Shown: positions 6,779-14,722 of the stretch, piece after piece
Position numbering within the stretch: position 1 is the stretch's first letter
How the letters are laid out: the number at the start of each line of letters is the position of its first letter
Assembly: GCA_035640455.1 (NCBI GenBank)
Contig: DASQWB010000107.1
Coordinates: 22,011 to 86,010 of the forward strand
Length of the DNA: 64,000 nt
Source of the DNA: AC-50 sp035640455
Lineage (GTDB): Bacteria; Actinomycetota; Thermoleophilia; Gaiellales; Gaiellaceae
Reading direction: 5' to 3'
Position numbers and translations under genes: made by a program
The notes under the pieces: model-generated
Database searches by the model: none
What the model was told of the DNA's origin: nothing
The model's input: the letters and a program-made list of their open reading frames with translations, nothing else

Positions 6779-7445
6779 CCCGGAAGCTCCCCTTCAGGGC
6801 CGGGTGCCTGTCCGACGCGTACCGGTACCGGCCTTTCGCGAGGCGGATCTTCCAGGTTTTCGAGCCGGTGAACGCGACGCCAGTCTTGACGTTCACGCCC
6901 TTGCCGCGCAGGTGGAAGTTGTCGAGCCTCGAGCGGTCGCGGACCATCAGAGAGTAGACGCCCGGCTTGAGGTGCGTCACGCGCGCGCCGGCGGCCGTGC
7001 GGAGCGCGATCCTTCCACCCGGCCCGACCGAGCCGCGGAGCTTCTTCGCCTTGGGCTTCGGCGGCGGAGGCGGCGACGAGGCGGTGCCGACCGTGAAGCT
7101 GCCGTGCATGAGCGACGGATGCGCGTCGCACACGTACCTGTACGTCCCGTCGGTGAACGTGACGGTCCACGTCACCGCACCGACGCCTTCGACGTCCGTC
7201 GCCTGGCTCACGCCCGGGCCCTGGAGGTCGAAGTTGTGGAGGTTGGACTGGTCCTTCACGTCGATCGTGTAGGTGCCCGGGTCGAGGTGGATGACCCGGT
7301 TTCCGCTCTCGTCGGTGAGGCTGATGGTGAAGCCGGGACCCACGACGCCGTGCAGGGTCGTCTGCGCCGGCCGCGCGCCGCCCGGCAGGGCGAAGGTCAG
7401 CGCGGCTGCGGCAGCGACGAGGGCGAGGGACAGGCGACGCGACAT
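6771..7445 (-). CDS. Secreted protein with two tandem cupredoxin-like domains
   Basis: A 224-residue exported protein with a signal peptide in residues 1-25. Domain one (about 30-120) has a plastocyanin/azurin-type copper site: His70 (NLHNF), Cys106, His109 and Met113 (VCDAHPSLMHG). A Pro-rich linker (PPPPPK) leads to domain two (about 137-224), which aligns well but has Asp175, Ser211, His214 and Lys218 at those positions, so it should not bind type-1 copper. The ATG at 7445 has GAAAGGA about 8 bases upstream; an in-frame ATG at 7457 is the alternative. Likely an extracellular electron-transfer or copper-binding protein. Confidence 0.82.
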   Translation of the reverse strand: MSRRLSLALVAAAAALTFALPGGARPAQTTLHGVVGPGFTISLTDESGNRVIHLDPGTYTIDVKDQSNLHNFDLQGPGVSQATDVEGVGAVTWTVTFTDGTYRYVCDAHPSLMHGSFTVGTASSPPPPPKPKAKKLRGSVGPGGRIALRTAAGARVTHLKPGVYSLMVRDRSRLDNFHLRGKGVNVKTGVAFTGSKTWKIRLAKGRYRYASDRHPALKGSFRVS

Positions 7446-7512
7446 CGTTCGTTTCATCCTTTCAAAATCGGGTTCGCCCAACCTACGGCCGAACGCGCGA
7501 ACCGGTTTGCGA

Positions 7513-7538
7513 CCGGGGCGGCCGTAAGACCGCCCCGG
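7513..7538 (-). terminator. Hairpin terminator after the LPxTG gene
   Basis: A 9-bp perfect stem, CCGGGGCGG (7513-7521) with CCGCCCCGG (7530-7538), loop of 8 bases, starts 14 bases past the stop of the LPxTG gene. It has no U-tract, as is usual for high-GC actinobacterial terminators. Confidence 0.6.
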
Positions 7539-7551
7539 GGAGCGCAAATGT

Positions 7552-8514
7552 CTAGAAGCCGGTTGCGCGACCGCGCCTGCGGAGCGCGAGGCCAAGCCCG
7601 GTTAGCACGAGCCCGAAGAGCGCCGGCACCCATACGGGCAGCCCCGTGAACGGGAGCTGACCGCGCGCCGCCGTCCGGGCGATCGCGCCCAGGACGCCGC
7701 CGGCCGCCGGAGGCTTCCCGCCGCCCGCCCGAACGCCGAGCACGGCGCCCGCGTGGGTCGTGGTGGTGCTTCCGGTCGTCGACGTCGTGGTCGAGCCGGT
7801 CGTGGTCGAGCCGGTCGTCGTCGTCGAGCCGGTGGTCGTGCTCGTCGACGTGGTCGTCGTGGTCGAGCCGGTCGTGGTCGTCGACCCCGTCGTGGTGGTG
7901 GTCGTCGACCCGGTCGTCGTCGTGGTGGTCGTCGGCGTCGTGGTCGTCGTCGTGGACGTCGTGCCGCCCGTCGGGCAGCGGCTCGCGTCGTGACTGTGCG
8001 GACCCGGCGTCGACGGCCCGAGCAGGATGTCACCCGAGTGCTTGCTGTGACCGTTCGTCCAGCCGTTGATGCTGATCGAGATCACCACGAACGGGTGCGA
8101 TGCCGAGCCTGTCCGGTGACAGACGAGCACCTTCTGCCCGGCCGTGCCCTGCGCCGAGGCCGACGAGTGCACGGACGCATGTGTCGACGCGTGACTGTTC
8201 GCGTGCGTCGAGCTGGAGTGGCTCACGCTCGCATGGCCCGACGCCGAACTCTTCTGCTTGGTGTGGCCAGGCGCGTTCGCCGACTTGCCATGTGAGGTCG
8301 ATCCGGTCTTGGCCTTGGCCGCGACCTTGGCCTTCGCCTTGGCCTTTCCCGCCGGTTGCGCCGGCTGCCCCGGCTGCTTCTGGTGCCCAGGCGCGTTCCC
8401 GGAGTTGCCGGGCGACGCGGGCGGACCGTGTCCGTTGCCCGCAATCGCAGTCCCCGCGAGCGCAGCGAGGACGAGCGCGAGGCCCACCGCGATTGCGGCG
8501 CTTCGTCGATTCAT
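7552..8514 (-). CDS. LPxTG-type cell-wall-anchored protein with Thr-rich stalk
   Basis: A 320-residue surface protein. Residues 1-26 are a signal peptide. Residues 27-125 are low-complexity, rich in Gly/Pro/Lys then Ser/His/Ala. A compact domain, VLVCHRTGSASHPFVVISIS...GHSKHSGDI (about 129-163), is a known exported actinobacterial motif with conserved Cys and His. A Thr/Ser/Gly stalk (181-255) follows, then LPFTG (287-291), a hydrophobic helix and RRRGR, the standard sortase sorting signal. No sortase is in the window. The DNA of the stalk is a near-repetitive GTCGTC tract that may vary in length. Confidence 0.85.
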   Translation of the reverse strand: MNRRSAAIAVGLALVLAALAGTAIAGNGHGPPASPGNSGNAPGHQKQPGQPAQPAGKAKAKAKVAAKAKTGSTSHGKSANAPGHTKQKSSASGHASVSHSSSTHANSHASTHASVHSSASAQGTAGQKVLVCHRTGSASHPFVVISISINGWTNGHSKHSGDILLGPSTPGPHSHDASRCPTGGTTSTTTTTTPTTTTTTTGSTTTTTTGSTTTTGSTTTTTSTSTTTGSTTTTGSTTTGSTTTSTTGSTTTTHAGAVLGVRAGGGKPPAAGGVLGAIARTAARGQLPFTGLPVWVPALFGLVLTGLGLALRRRGRATGF

Positions 8515-8563
8515 CTTCGCGTCTCCTCTCCTCCGAACGACTGCCTATGTGGAGGGGCACGTC

Positions 8564-8590
8564 GATCCATGGGGTCTTCACCGATGGATC
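8564..8590 (-). terminator. Possible terminator after pheT
   Basis: The inverted repeat GATCCAT (8564-8570) and ATGGATC (8584-8590) has a 13-base loop and lies 24 bases past the pheT stop. A second short palindrome GGGTTCAAACCC (8593-8604) adjoins it. The arrangement is plausible as a terminator but weaker than others in this window. The rest of 8515-8613 shows no gene. Confidence 0.35.
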
Positions 8591-8613
8591 CGGGTTCAAA
8601 CCCAGACTTGCGC

Positions 8614-10917
8614 TCAGCCCCGAAGCTCGGCGTCGAAGCGCTCCCGGAGCGCCTCGACAAGCCGCGCGCGGAGGCCGGCCGCGTCCTCGTCGGAGAGCGT
8701 CCGCTCGGACGACTGGAAGACGACCGCGAAGGCGATCGACTTGTGGCCGGGCGGGATCTGCTCCCCGCGGTAGACGTCGAACGGCCGCATCTCGCGCAGC
8801 TCGGGCCCGACCGCCTCGCGCGCGGCGGCGACGAGTTCGCCCGCCGGCACGTCCTCGCCCACGATGAACGCAAGATCCTGCCGGACCGCCGGGAACTCGA
8901 CGACGGGTTCGTAGACCACGCGATCGGGAGCCCGCGCGAAAAGCGTGTCCACGTCGATCTCGAAGAGTCCCCAGCCGCCTTCGAGGACCGTCGGATGGAC
9001 CTCGCCGACCCAGCCGCCGTCGAAGCCGGCCGCCTTCCGCGGGTGCAGGAACGGAAGCTCGGCCGGCGTGAAGCTCGGCTGCACGTGGAGCGCCGCGTGG
9101 ACGAGCTCGACGACGCCGCGCGCCCGGTCGAAGCCGAGGTCGGTGATGCCGACGAGGTGGACGGGCTCGTGCGGGAGCCGCTCGCCGGAAGGGAGGTAGA
9201 CGTGCGCGATCTCGAAGAGCGAGACGTCGCCGTTGCCGAGCGCGACATTCCGCCGCGCGGCGTCGAGCAGCCCGACGCGCAGGCTCGTCCGCAACGCCGC
9301 CTGCTCGACCGACGGCGGCTCGGGCAGCCGGATCGCGTCCGGGTCCGCTTCGGGCGGAACGAGGCTCGACGTGTACGCCTCCGAGAACCCCGCCCCCACT
9401 AGCACGTCCTCCACGAGCCGGCGCAGTCGCTGGTCGCGCGACAGGCGGCCGCGCATGTGGCGGCGGAGCGGCATCGTCGGCGGGACGCGCTCGAGCCCGT
9501 GGATGCGGACGACCTCCTCGACGAGGTCGACCTCGCGCGTCACGTCGCGTGCGCGCCACGTGGGGACGGTCACGTTCCAGTCGTCGACGCCGAAACCGAG
9601 GCGGCGCAGGACGTCGCGCTGCTCGGGGGGGTCGATCGGAATGCCGACGAGCTCGTCGGTACGTTCGGGCCGCAGCCGCACGGCCGGCGGCTCCGGAAGG
9701 GTCGCCGAGACCTCCGCCTGGCCGACCCAGCGGCCGCCCGCGTGCTCGGCGATGAGCTCGCTCGCGAGCGCTGCCGCCTGCGCGGCGAGGTGCGGGTCGA
9801 CGCCCTTCTCCCAGCGATTCGAGCCCTCGGTGCGAAGCGCCAGCCGCTCGGAGCTCTTCATGATCCCGACCGGCTCGAAGTTCGCCGCCTCGAGCAGCAC
9901 CTCCGTGGTCGACTCGTCGACCTCGCTCGCCTCCGAGCCCATGATCCCGGCGATCGCGACCGCGCGCTTCGCGTCGGCGATGACGAGGTCGCGCAGATCA
10001 AGGCGGCGGTCGGCGCCGTCGAGGGTGCGGATCGTCTCGCCGGGCCGCGCTCGCCGCACGACGATCCGCGCCTCCGCGAGCTTCGTCCGGTCGAAGGCGT
10101 GCAGCGGGTTGCCGAGCGCGAGCATCGCGTAGTTGGTCGCGTCGACGACGTTCGAGATCGGCCGCATCCCGGCGAGGTGGAGCCGCGCGCGCAGCCACGC
10201 GGGAGACGGCCCGATGCGGACGTCGCGGAAGAGCCGGCCGATGTAGCGCGGGCAGCCCTCCTCGTCCTCGACCCGGACCTCGACCGGCTCGTTGCCCGTG
10301 ATCCTCAAAGCCGTAGGCTGGCCGGGCGGCGGCGCCAGCTCGAGGTCGTAGAGCGCCGCCACCTCCCGCGCGATGCCGTAGATCGAGAGCAGGTCGACGC
10401 GGTTCGGGGTCACGTCGCCCTCGATCACCTCCTCGACGAGCGGCAGCACGTCGGCGAGCGGGGTCCCGGGCTCGTGCGGCTCGTCGAGGACGAGGATCCC
10501 CGTGTGGTCGGTGCCGAGCTCGAGCTCGCGCTCGGAGAGGATCATCCCGTCCGACCGCTGCCCGCGGAGCTTCGCCGCCTCCAGCCGGCGCCCGCCCGGC
10601 AGGATCGCGCCCGGCAGCGCGACGGCGACGGTCGCGCCGCCGCCGAAGTTCCATGCGCCGCAGACGATCTGCCGCGGCTCGCCCTCGCCGACGTCGACGC
10701 GGCAGAGCTGGAGCCGGTCGGCATTCGGGTGCTTCCCGGCCTCGACGACGAGCCCGACGCGGTAGAGCCCCAGGTTCCCGTCCTCGTCGGGAACGCCGAG
10801 CCGGAGCACGCGGTCGACCTCGAGCGTCGACAGTGCGAGCCGCTCGGCGAGCTCGGCCGTCGGGACCTCGACAGGGACGTACTCGTGCAGCCAGGTGAGC
10901 GGGATCCGCATCGGCAT
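8614..10917 (-). CDS. pheT: Phenylalanyl-tRNA synthetase beta subunit
   Basis: A 767-residue PheT. Domains in order: an N-terminal OB-fold tRNA-binding region (YRVGLVVEAGKHPNADRLQLCRVDVGEG), the B3/B4 editing domain, the B5 domain (DELVGIPIDPPEQRDVLRRLGFGV), a core synthetase-like domain, and the C-terminal ferredoxin-fold anticodon-binding domain (RQDLAFIVGEDVPAGELVAAARE). With PheS it charges tRNA-Phe and edits mis-charged tyrosine. The ATG at 10917 overlaps the pheS stop (ATGA); a second ATG six bases on is possible. Length is normal. Confidence 0.96.
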   Translation of the reverse strand: MPMRIPLTWLHEYVPVEVPTAELAERLALSTLEVDRVLRLGVPDEDGNLGLYRVGLVVEAGKHPNADRLQLCRVDVGEGEPRQIVCGAWNFGGGATVAVALPGAILPGGRRLEAAKLRGQRSDGMILSERELELGTDHTGILVLDEPHEPGTPLADVLPLVEEVIEGDVTPNRVDLLSIYGIAREVAALYDLELAPPPGQPTALRITGNEPVEVRVEDEEGCPRYIGRLFRDVRIGPSPAWLRARLHLAGMRPISNVVDATNYAMLALGNPLHAFDRTKLAEARIVVRRARPGETIRTLDGADRRLDLRDLVIADAKRAVAIAGIMGSEASEVDESTTEVLLEAANFEPVGIMKSSERLALRTEGSNRWEKGVDPHLAAQAAALASELIAEHAGGRWVGQAEVSATLPEPPAVRLRPERTDELVGIPIDPPEQRDVLRRLGFGVDDWNVTVPTWRARDVTREVDLVEEVVRIHGLERVPPTMPLRRHMRGRLSRDQRLRRLVEDVLVGAGFSEAYTSSLVPPEADPDAIRLPEPPSVEQAALRTSLRVGLLDAARRNVALGNGDVSLFEIAHVYLPSGERLPHEPVHLVGITDLGFDRARGVVELVHAALHVQPSFTPAELPFLHPRKAAGFDGGWVGEVHPTVLEGGWGLFEIDVDTLFARAPDRVVYEPVVEFPAVRQDLAFIVGEDVPAGELVAAAREAVGPELREMRPFDVYRGEQIPPGHKSIAFAVVFQSSERTLSDEDAAGLRARLVEALRERFDAELRG

Positions 10918-11912
10918 CAGAACTGCCTGAGCAGGCGGAGGTCGTTCTGCCAGAGGTCGCGGATGTCGGTCAGCCCGTGCCGGAGCAGCACCATCCGTTC
11001 GAGGCCCCAGCCGAAGGCGAAGCCGGAGACCTCCTCGGGGTCGTAGCCGACGTTCTCGAGGACGTTCGGATCGACCATGCCAGAGCCGCCGAGCTCGATC
11101 CACCCGGAGTGCTTGCAGACCGCGCAGCCCTCGCCGTCGCAGAGGAAGCACGCGACGTCGGTCTCGACCGAAGGCTCGGTGAAGGGGAAGAAGCTCGTCC
11201 GGAAGCGCGCCTGCCGGTCCTCGCCGAAGAGCGCCTGCGCGAAGTAGGTCAGCGTGCCGATCAGGTCGCCGAGCGTGATCCCGCGGTCGACGGCGAGCCC
11301 CTCGACCTGGTGGAAGATCGCGCTTCGTGTGGCGTCGGTCGTCTCGCGCCGGTAGACGCGGCCCGGCGAGATGATGTAGACGGGCGGCTGCCGCCGCTCC
11401 ATCACGCGGATCTGCGACGCGGACGTCTCGGTGCGGAGGACGGTCTCGTCGTCGAGGTAGAAGGTGTCGCGCCGCGAGCGCGCGGGGTGGTTCGGCGGGA
11501 TGTTGAGGCCGTCGAAGTTGTAGTAGGTCGTCTCGACCTCGCGGCCGTCGACGACCTCGTAGCCGAGGCCGAGGAAGATGTCCTCGACCTCGCGGCGGAT
11601 CTGCGTGATCGGGTGCAGGTGGCCGCGCGGCGGCGCGTCGCCGGGGAACGTGACGTCGACGGCCTCCTCGGCGAGCGCGCGGTCGAGCTCGGCCTCCTCG
11701 AGCTCGCGCCGGCGGGCCTCGACGGCCGCCTCGAGCCGCTCGCGGAGCTCGTTCAGCGCCATGCCGCTCTCGCGGTCGCGGACGCCGCGCAGGGCTTGCT
11801 TCAGCTCACTCTTCCGGCCGAGGTAGCGGACGCGCGCCTCGTCGAGTTCGGCGAGCGTCGAAGCGCCCGCAATCGCGCTCTGCGCCTCGTGTTCGAGGGC
11901 CTCCGGCTCCAT
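10917..11912 (-). CDS. pheS: Phenylalanyl-tRNA synthetase alpha subunit
   Basis: A 331-residue PheS. Residues 1-85 form the N-terminal coiled coil. The catalytic class II domain begins with HPITQIRREVEDIFLGLGYEVVDGREVE and includes IPPNHPARSRRDTFYL and, at the C-terminus, GFAFGWGLERMVLLRHGLTDIRD (motif 3, the arginine of GLER). It makes Phe-AMP in the alpha2beta2 enzyme. It is the first gene of a two-gene operon with pheT. The leader before the ATG is short and shows no T-box. Confidence 0.96.
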   Translation of the reverse strand: MEPEALEHEAQSAIAGASTLAELDEARVRYLGRKSELKQALRGVRDRESGMALNELRERLEAAVEARRRELEEAELDRALAEEAVDVTFPGDAPPRGHLHPITQIRREVEDIFLGLGYEVVDGREVETTYYNFDGLNIPPNHPARSRRDTFYLDDETVLRTETSASQIRVMERRQPPVYIISPGRVYRRETTDATRSAIFHQVEGLAVDRGITLGDLIGTLTYFAQALFGEDRQARFRTSFFPFTEPSVETDVACFLCDGEGCAVCKHSGWIELGGSGMVDPNVLENVGYDPEEVSGFAFGWGLERMVLLRHGLTDIRDLWQNDLRLLRQF

Positions 11913-12033
11913 GCGCCGACTGTATCAACGGGTCTCGCAGCGCCTTGGTGGCCATGCCGCTGCCAGCCATGTTCCGCTGGGGAACCCCTACGAAAAACGC
12001 TATCGGAGATCGTGTGACGTGTCTGTGACGAGA

Positions 12034-12759
12034 ATGGTTCGGATGTCTGGCGGCGAGAGCCCGTACGACTCGATCGCTCGCCTCTACGACCCCTGGAGCC
12101 GGAGCGTCACCGAAGACGTCGACTTCTACGTCGAGGAGGCGGTCGCGGCCGGCGGGCCGGTCGTCGAGCTCGGGGTCGGCACCGGGCGCATCGCCGTCCC
12201 GACGGCGCTCGCCGATGTGGATGTGATCGGCGTCGACTCCTCGGCCGCGATGCTCGACGTCTGCGCAGAACGAGCCGCGGCCGCCGGAGTCGCGGAGCGC
12301 CTCGATCTCCGGCTCGGCGACCTCCGCGATCCTCCGGTGAGCGAGCGCGTCTCGCTCGTGACGTGTCCCTTTCGCGCCTACCTGCACCTCGCGAACGACG
12401 GGGAGCGACGCGCCGCGCTCGGCCGCGCCCACGAGCTGCTCGTGCCGGGCGGCCGGCTCGTCTTCGACGTGTTCACGCCGGGCGCCGACGACATCGAGAC
12501 GACGCACGGACGCTGGCTCGAGCGCGAGCCGGGAATCTTCGAGCGCGCCGACTGGGACACGACCGCGCGGACGCTGACGCTGTCCGTGCGGGACGAGGCG
12601 CAGGAATCGACGATGAAGCTCGCGTGGCTCGACCCGGCGGAGTGGCGTGCGCTGCTCGAGGCTGCCAGCTTTGAAGTGCTTGCCTGCTACGGGTGGTTCG
12701 ACCGCAGGCCGTACGCCGGCGGCGAGGACACCGTGTGGGTCGCGCGCCGCCCGACCTGA
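12034..12759 (+). CDS. Class I SAM-dependent methyltransferase
   Basis: A 241-residue methyltransferase. The SAM-binding motif I is VVELGVGTGRIAVPTA, followed by motif II acid IGVDSSAAML and LDLRLGDLRD. The start region YDSIARLYDPW is typical of small UbiE/Tam-like methyltransferases of the Methyltransf_25 type. The substrate is unknown. The start is uncertain: ATG 12034 or ATG 12043, with no convincing ribosome-binding site. The frame stays open for 21 further codons past the TGA (to 12824) with a protein-like Lys/Glu-rich composition, possibly a relic of a longer tail. Confidence 0.82.
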   Translation: MVRMSGGESPYDSIARLYDPWSRSVTEDVDFYVEEAVAAGGPVVELGVGTGRIAVPTALADVDVIGVDSSAAMLDVCAERAAAAGVAERLDLRLGDLRDPPVSERVSLVTCPFRAYLHLANDGERRAALGRAHELLVPGGRLVFDVFTPGADDIETTHGRWLEREPGIFERADWDTTARTLTLSVRDEAQESTMKLAWLDPAEWRALLEAASFEVLACYGWFDRRPYAGGEDTVWVARRPT

Positions 12760-12818
12760 CCGGTTCGACTTCAGCGACGCATCGCCGAGCGCAAGGCCAA
12801 GGAGCAGAAGTGGAAGGA

Positions 12819-13496
12819 TCAGTAGCGACCGAGCTCGTAGAGCGCGATCGTCCCCGCCATCGCGACGTTCAGCGACTCCGCGGACGGCCTCTGCGGGATC
12901 GTCGCGCGCGCCTCGCACCTGGCGAGCACTTCGTCGGGAATTCCTTCCCGCTCGGCGCCAAGCACGAAGGTGGCCGAGCCTTTTGCCGCCACCTCCGACA
13001 GCCGATCGCCCCCTTGCGGCACGAGCGCGATCCACGGCCGCGGCGCCTCGTCGAACCCACACATCGGGACGCGAAAGATCGCCCCGGCCGAAGCCCGTAG
13101 CGCCTTCGGACCTGTCGGGTCCGCGCACCCGCTCGAGAGCGCGACGTAGGCGGGCCCGAGGGCGTCCGCGGCGCGGATGAGCGTTCCGACGTTTCCCGGA
13201 TCGCCCACCCGCCAGACCGCGAGACCGCTCTCCGCATATGGCCCGGCGGGCAGATCGGCTCGCCTGTAGACGCCGACCACGCGCGGCGGGTGCGCGAGCG
13301 TCGACACCTCGGCGAGCAACTCCGGCTCCACCGTCTCCCCCGCGACGAGCAGCTCGACCGGCTCGATCCCGGCGCCGCGCGCCGCCTCGACGAGGTCCTC
13401 GCCCTCGGCGACGAAGAGCCCGAGCTTCTCGCGCCAGCGCCGCTCGGCGAGCTTCCGGACGAGCTTGAGCTTCTCGTTCTGGCGAGACCTGATCAT
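12819..13496 (-). CDS. SpoU/TrmH-family RNA 2'-O-methyltransferase
   Basis: A 225-residue SPOUT methyltransferase. It starts at MIRSRQNEKLKLVRKL, the typical N-terminal substrate-binding domain that recognises RNA. The knotted SPOUT domain shows motif 1 GDPGNVGTLIRAADA (catalytic Arg), motif 2 VLGAEREGIP and motif 3 IPQRPSAESLNVAMAGTIALYE. It methylates ribose on rRNA or tRNA; the target is not determinable. In many bacteria such a gene follows rplT, as here. The ATG at 13496 removes an unconserved shadow extension. Confidence 0.92.
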   Translation of the reverse strand: MIRSRQNEKLKLVRKLAERRWREKLGLFVAEGEDLVEAARGAGIEPVELLVAGETVEPELLAEVSTLAHPPRVVGVYRRADLPAGPYAESGLAVWRVGDPGNVGTLIRAADALGPAYVALSSGCADPTGPKALRASAGAIFRVPMCGFDEAPRPWIALVPQGGDRLSEVAAKGSATFVLGAEREGIPDEVLARCEARATIPQRPSAESLNVAMAGTIALYELGRY

Positions 13497-13544
13497 CGGC
13501 GGCCCTGCCTGGCTTCCACCCCCTCGACCGGTCGTTTCAGACGG

Positions 13545-13596
13545 GCGGGCGAGCAAAGCCCGCGCGCCCTGAAGTCGGCGCCGCTGAGTCGGCGCC
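13545..13596 (-). terminator. Double hairpin after rplT
   Basis: Directly after the rplT stop lies GGCGCC (13577-13582) pairing with GGCGCC (13591-13596). A second stem, GCGGGC (13545-13550) with GCCCGC (13558-13563), follows. Together they should end the thrS-infC-rpmI-rplT transcript or attenuate it before the SpoU methyltransferase gene. Confidence 0.5.
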
Positions 13597-13956
13597 TCAG
13601 GTCTCGAGCGCTGCCTTCGCCCGGGCGGCGATCGCGCCGAAGGCAGCCGGGTCGCTGACCGCGAGGTCGGCGAGCACCTTCCGGTCGAGGGCGATGTCGG
13701 CCTTGCGGCACCCCGCGACGAACTGGTTGTATGAGAGGCCGTTCGCGCGCGCGGCCGCGTTGATCCGCAGGATCCAGAGCCTGCGGAAGGTGCGCTTCCT
13801 CGCCTTGCGGTCGCGGTACGCGTATGCGAGCGAGTGGTCGACCTGCTCCTTCGCGTACCGGTAGCTCGACTTCTTGAGCCCCCAGTAGCCCTTCGCCTGC
13901 TCGAGGACCTTGCGCCGCTTCTTGCGCGCGTGGACCGAGCGCTTCACCCGCGGCAT
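13597..13956 (-). CDS. rplT: 50S ribosomal protein L20
   Basis: A 119-residue L20: MPRVKRSVHARKKRRKVLEQ opening, the rigid basic N-terminal extension that threads into 23S rRNA, then the globular domain (RLWILRINAAARANGLSYNQFV). L20 is needed for early 50S assembly and in many bacteria represses its own operon by binding a leader that mimics its rRNA site. It starts 3 bases after the rpmI stop in the conserved infC-rpmI-rplT order. Confidence 0.97.
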   Translation of the reverse strand: MPRVKRSVHARKKRRKVLEQAKGYWGLKKSSYRYAKEQVDHSLAYAYRDRKARKRTFRRLWILRINAAARANGLSYNQFVAGCRKADIALDRKVLADLAVSDPAAFGAIAARAKAALET

Positions 13957-13959
13957 GGA

Positions 13960-14157
13960 TCAGCGCCTCCCGAGCAGCCGCTTCACGGAGCGGACGTTGC
14001 TCTTCGCGACGGGCTGCTCCTTGCGGAAGCTCCGCTTACGCTTCGCCGACTTCTTCTCGAGGTTGTGGCTCGCCATTGCGTGCCGACGCAACAGCTTGCC
14101 CGCTCCCGTCACCTTGAACCGCTTCCTGGCCGCGCTGGATGTCTTCGTCTTTGGCAT
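13960..14157 (-). CDS. rpmI: 50S ribosomal protein L35
   Basis: A 65-residue L35, MPKTKTSSAARKRFKVTGAG..., with the usual basic composition and the HLEKKSAKRKR-like core (here HNLEKKSAKRKRSF). Length matches the family. Its first 122 bases lie inside the 3' end of infC in another frame, an unusually long overlap. Confidence 0.97.
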   Translation of the reverse strand: MPKTKTSSAARKRFKVTGAGKLLRRHAMASHNLEKKSAKRKRSFRKEQPVAKSNVRSVKRLLGRR

Positions 14158-14722
14158 CGTCTCTCGTCACTCCCGCATTCTTCGTCGGCCCGAGCACCAT
14201 CACCATGTTGCGTCCGTCGAGGAGCGGCGGCGACTCGATCTGGCCGATCTCCTTGACGTCTTCCGCCAGGCGCATCAGCAGGTCGCGGCCCCGCTCCGGA
14301 TGGGTGGTCTCCCGCCCGCGGAACATGATCGTGACCTTGACCTTCGCGCGCTGGTTGAGGAAGCGCTCGACGTGGCTTCGCTTCGTGTTGTAGTCGTGAA
14401 TCCCAATCTTCGGCCGGAGCTTGATCTCCTTGACGTTGATCGAGGTCTGGTGCTTCCGCGCGAGCTTCGCCTTCTGCTCCTGCTCGTACCGGTACTTCCC
14501 GTAGTCCATGACCCGGGCGACCGGCGGATCCGCCTGCGCTGCGACCTCGACCAGATCGAGGTTCTTCGAGAAGGCGTAGTCGAGGGCTTCCTGCGTCTGC
14601 TTGACCCCGACCTGCGTTCCGTCCTCGTCGATCAGCCGGACGCGTGGGACCCGGATCGCGTCGTTGATCCGGGCCTGCTGCTGGACCGGCCGGACGGGCT
14701 CGACCTGCCGCCTCGGCCTCAA
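14036..14722 (-). CDS. infC: Translation initiation factor IF-3 with C-terminal extension overlapping rpmI
   Basis: A roughly 228-residue IF-3. The N-domain (INDAIRVPRVRLIDEDGTQVGV), linker (RYEQEQKAKLARKHQ) and C-domain (KEIKLRPKIGIHDYNTKRSHVERFL, then MVMVLGPTK) are all canonical. After GPTKNAG, the normal end of compact IF-3s, there is no stop and about 40 hydrophilic residues continue into rpmI. The start is unclear: TTG at 14722 is in frame but GGAGG lies about 24 bases upstream, better placed for a TTG-GTG that opens a four- or five-codon mini-ORF. A non-canonical start such as ATC before NDAIR is possible, as infC genes often use rare starts. Confidence 0.9.
   Translation of the reverse strand: MRPRRQVEPVRPVQQQARINDAIRVPRVRLIDEDGTQVGVKQTQEALDYAFSKNLDLVEVAAQADPPVARVMDYGKYRYEQEQKAKLARKHQTSINVKEIKLRPKIGIHDYNTKRSHVERFLNQRAKVKVTIMFRGRETTHPERGRDLLMRLAEDVKEIGQIESPPLLDGRNMVMVLGPTKNAGVTRDDAKDEDIQRGQEAVQGDGSGQAVASARNGEPQPREEVGEA

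Noticed and set aside
7753..8033. Long open frames on both strands over the Thr-rich stalk of the LPxTG gene
   Set aside because: They are products of the repetitive GTC/GAC tract; only the minus-strand frame has a signal peptide, LPFTG and terminator.
8590..8605. tRNA fragment near pheT (GGGTTCAAACCC)
   Set aside because: It is only a short palindrome; no cloverleaf can be drawn, so it is read as part of the terminator region.
10917..12042. T-box leader upstream of pheS
   Set aside because: The leader is too short and the conserved T-box sequence is absent.
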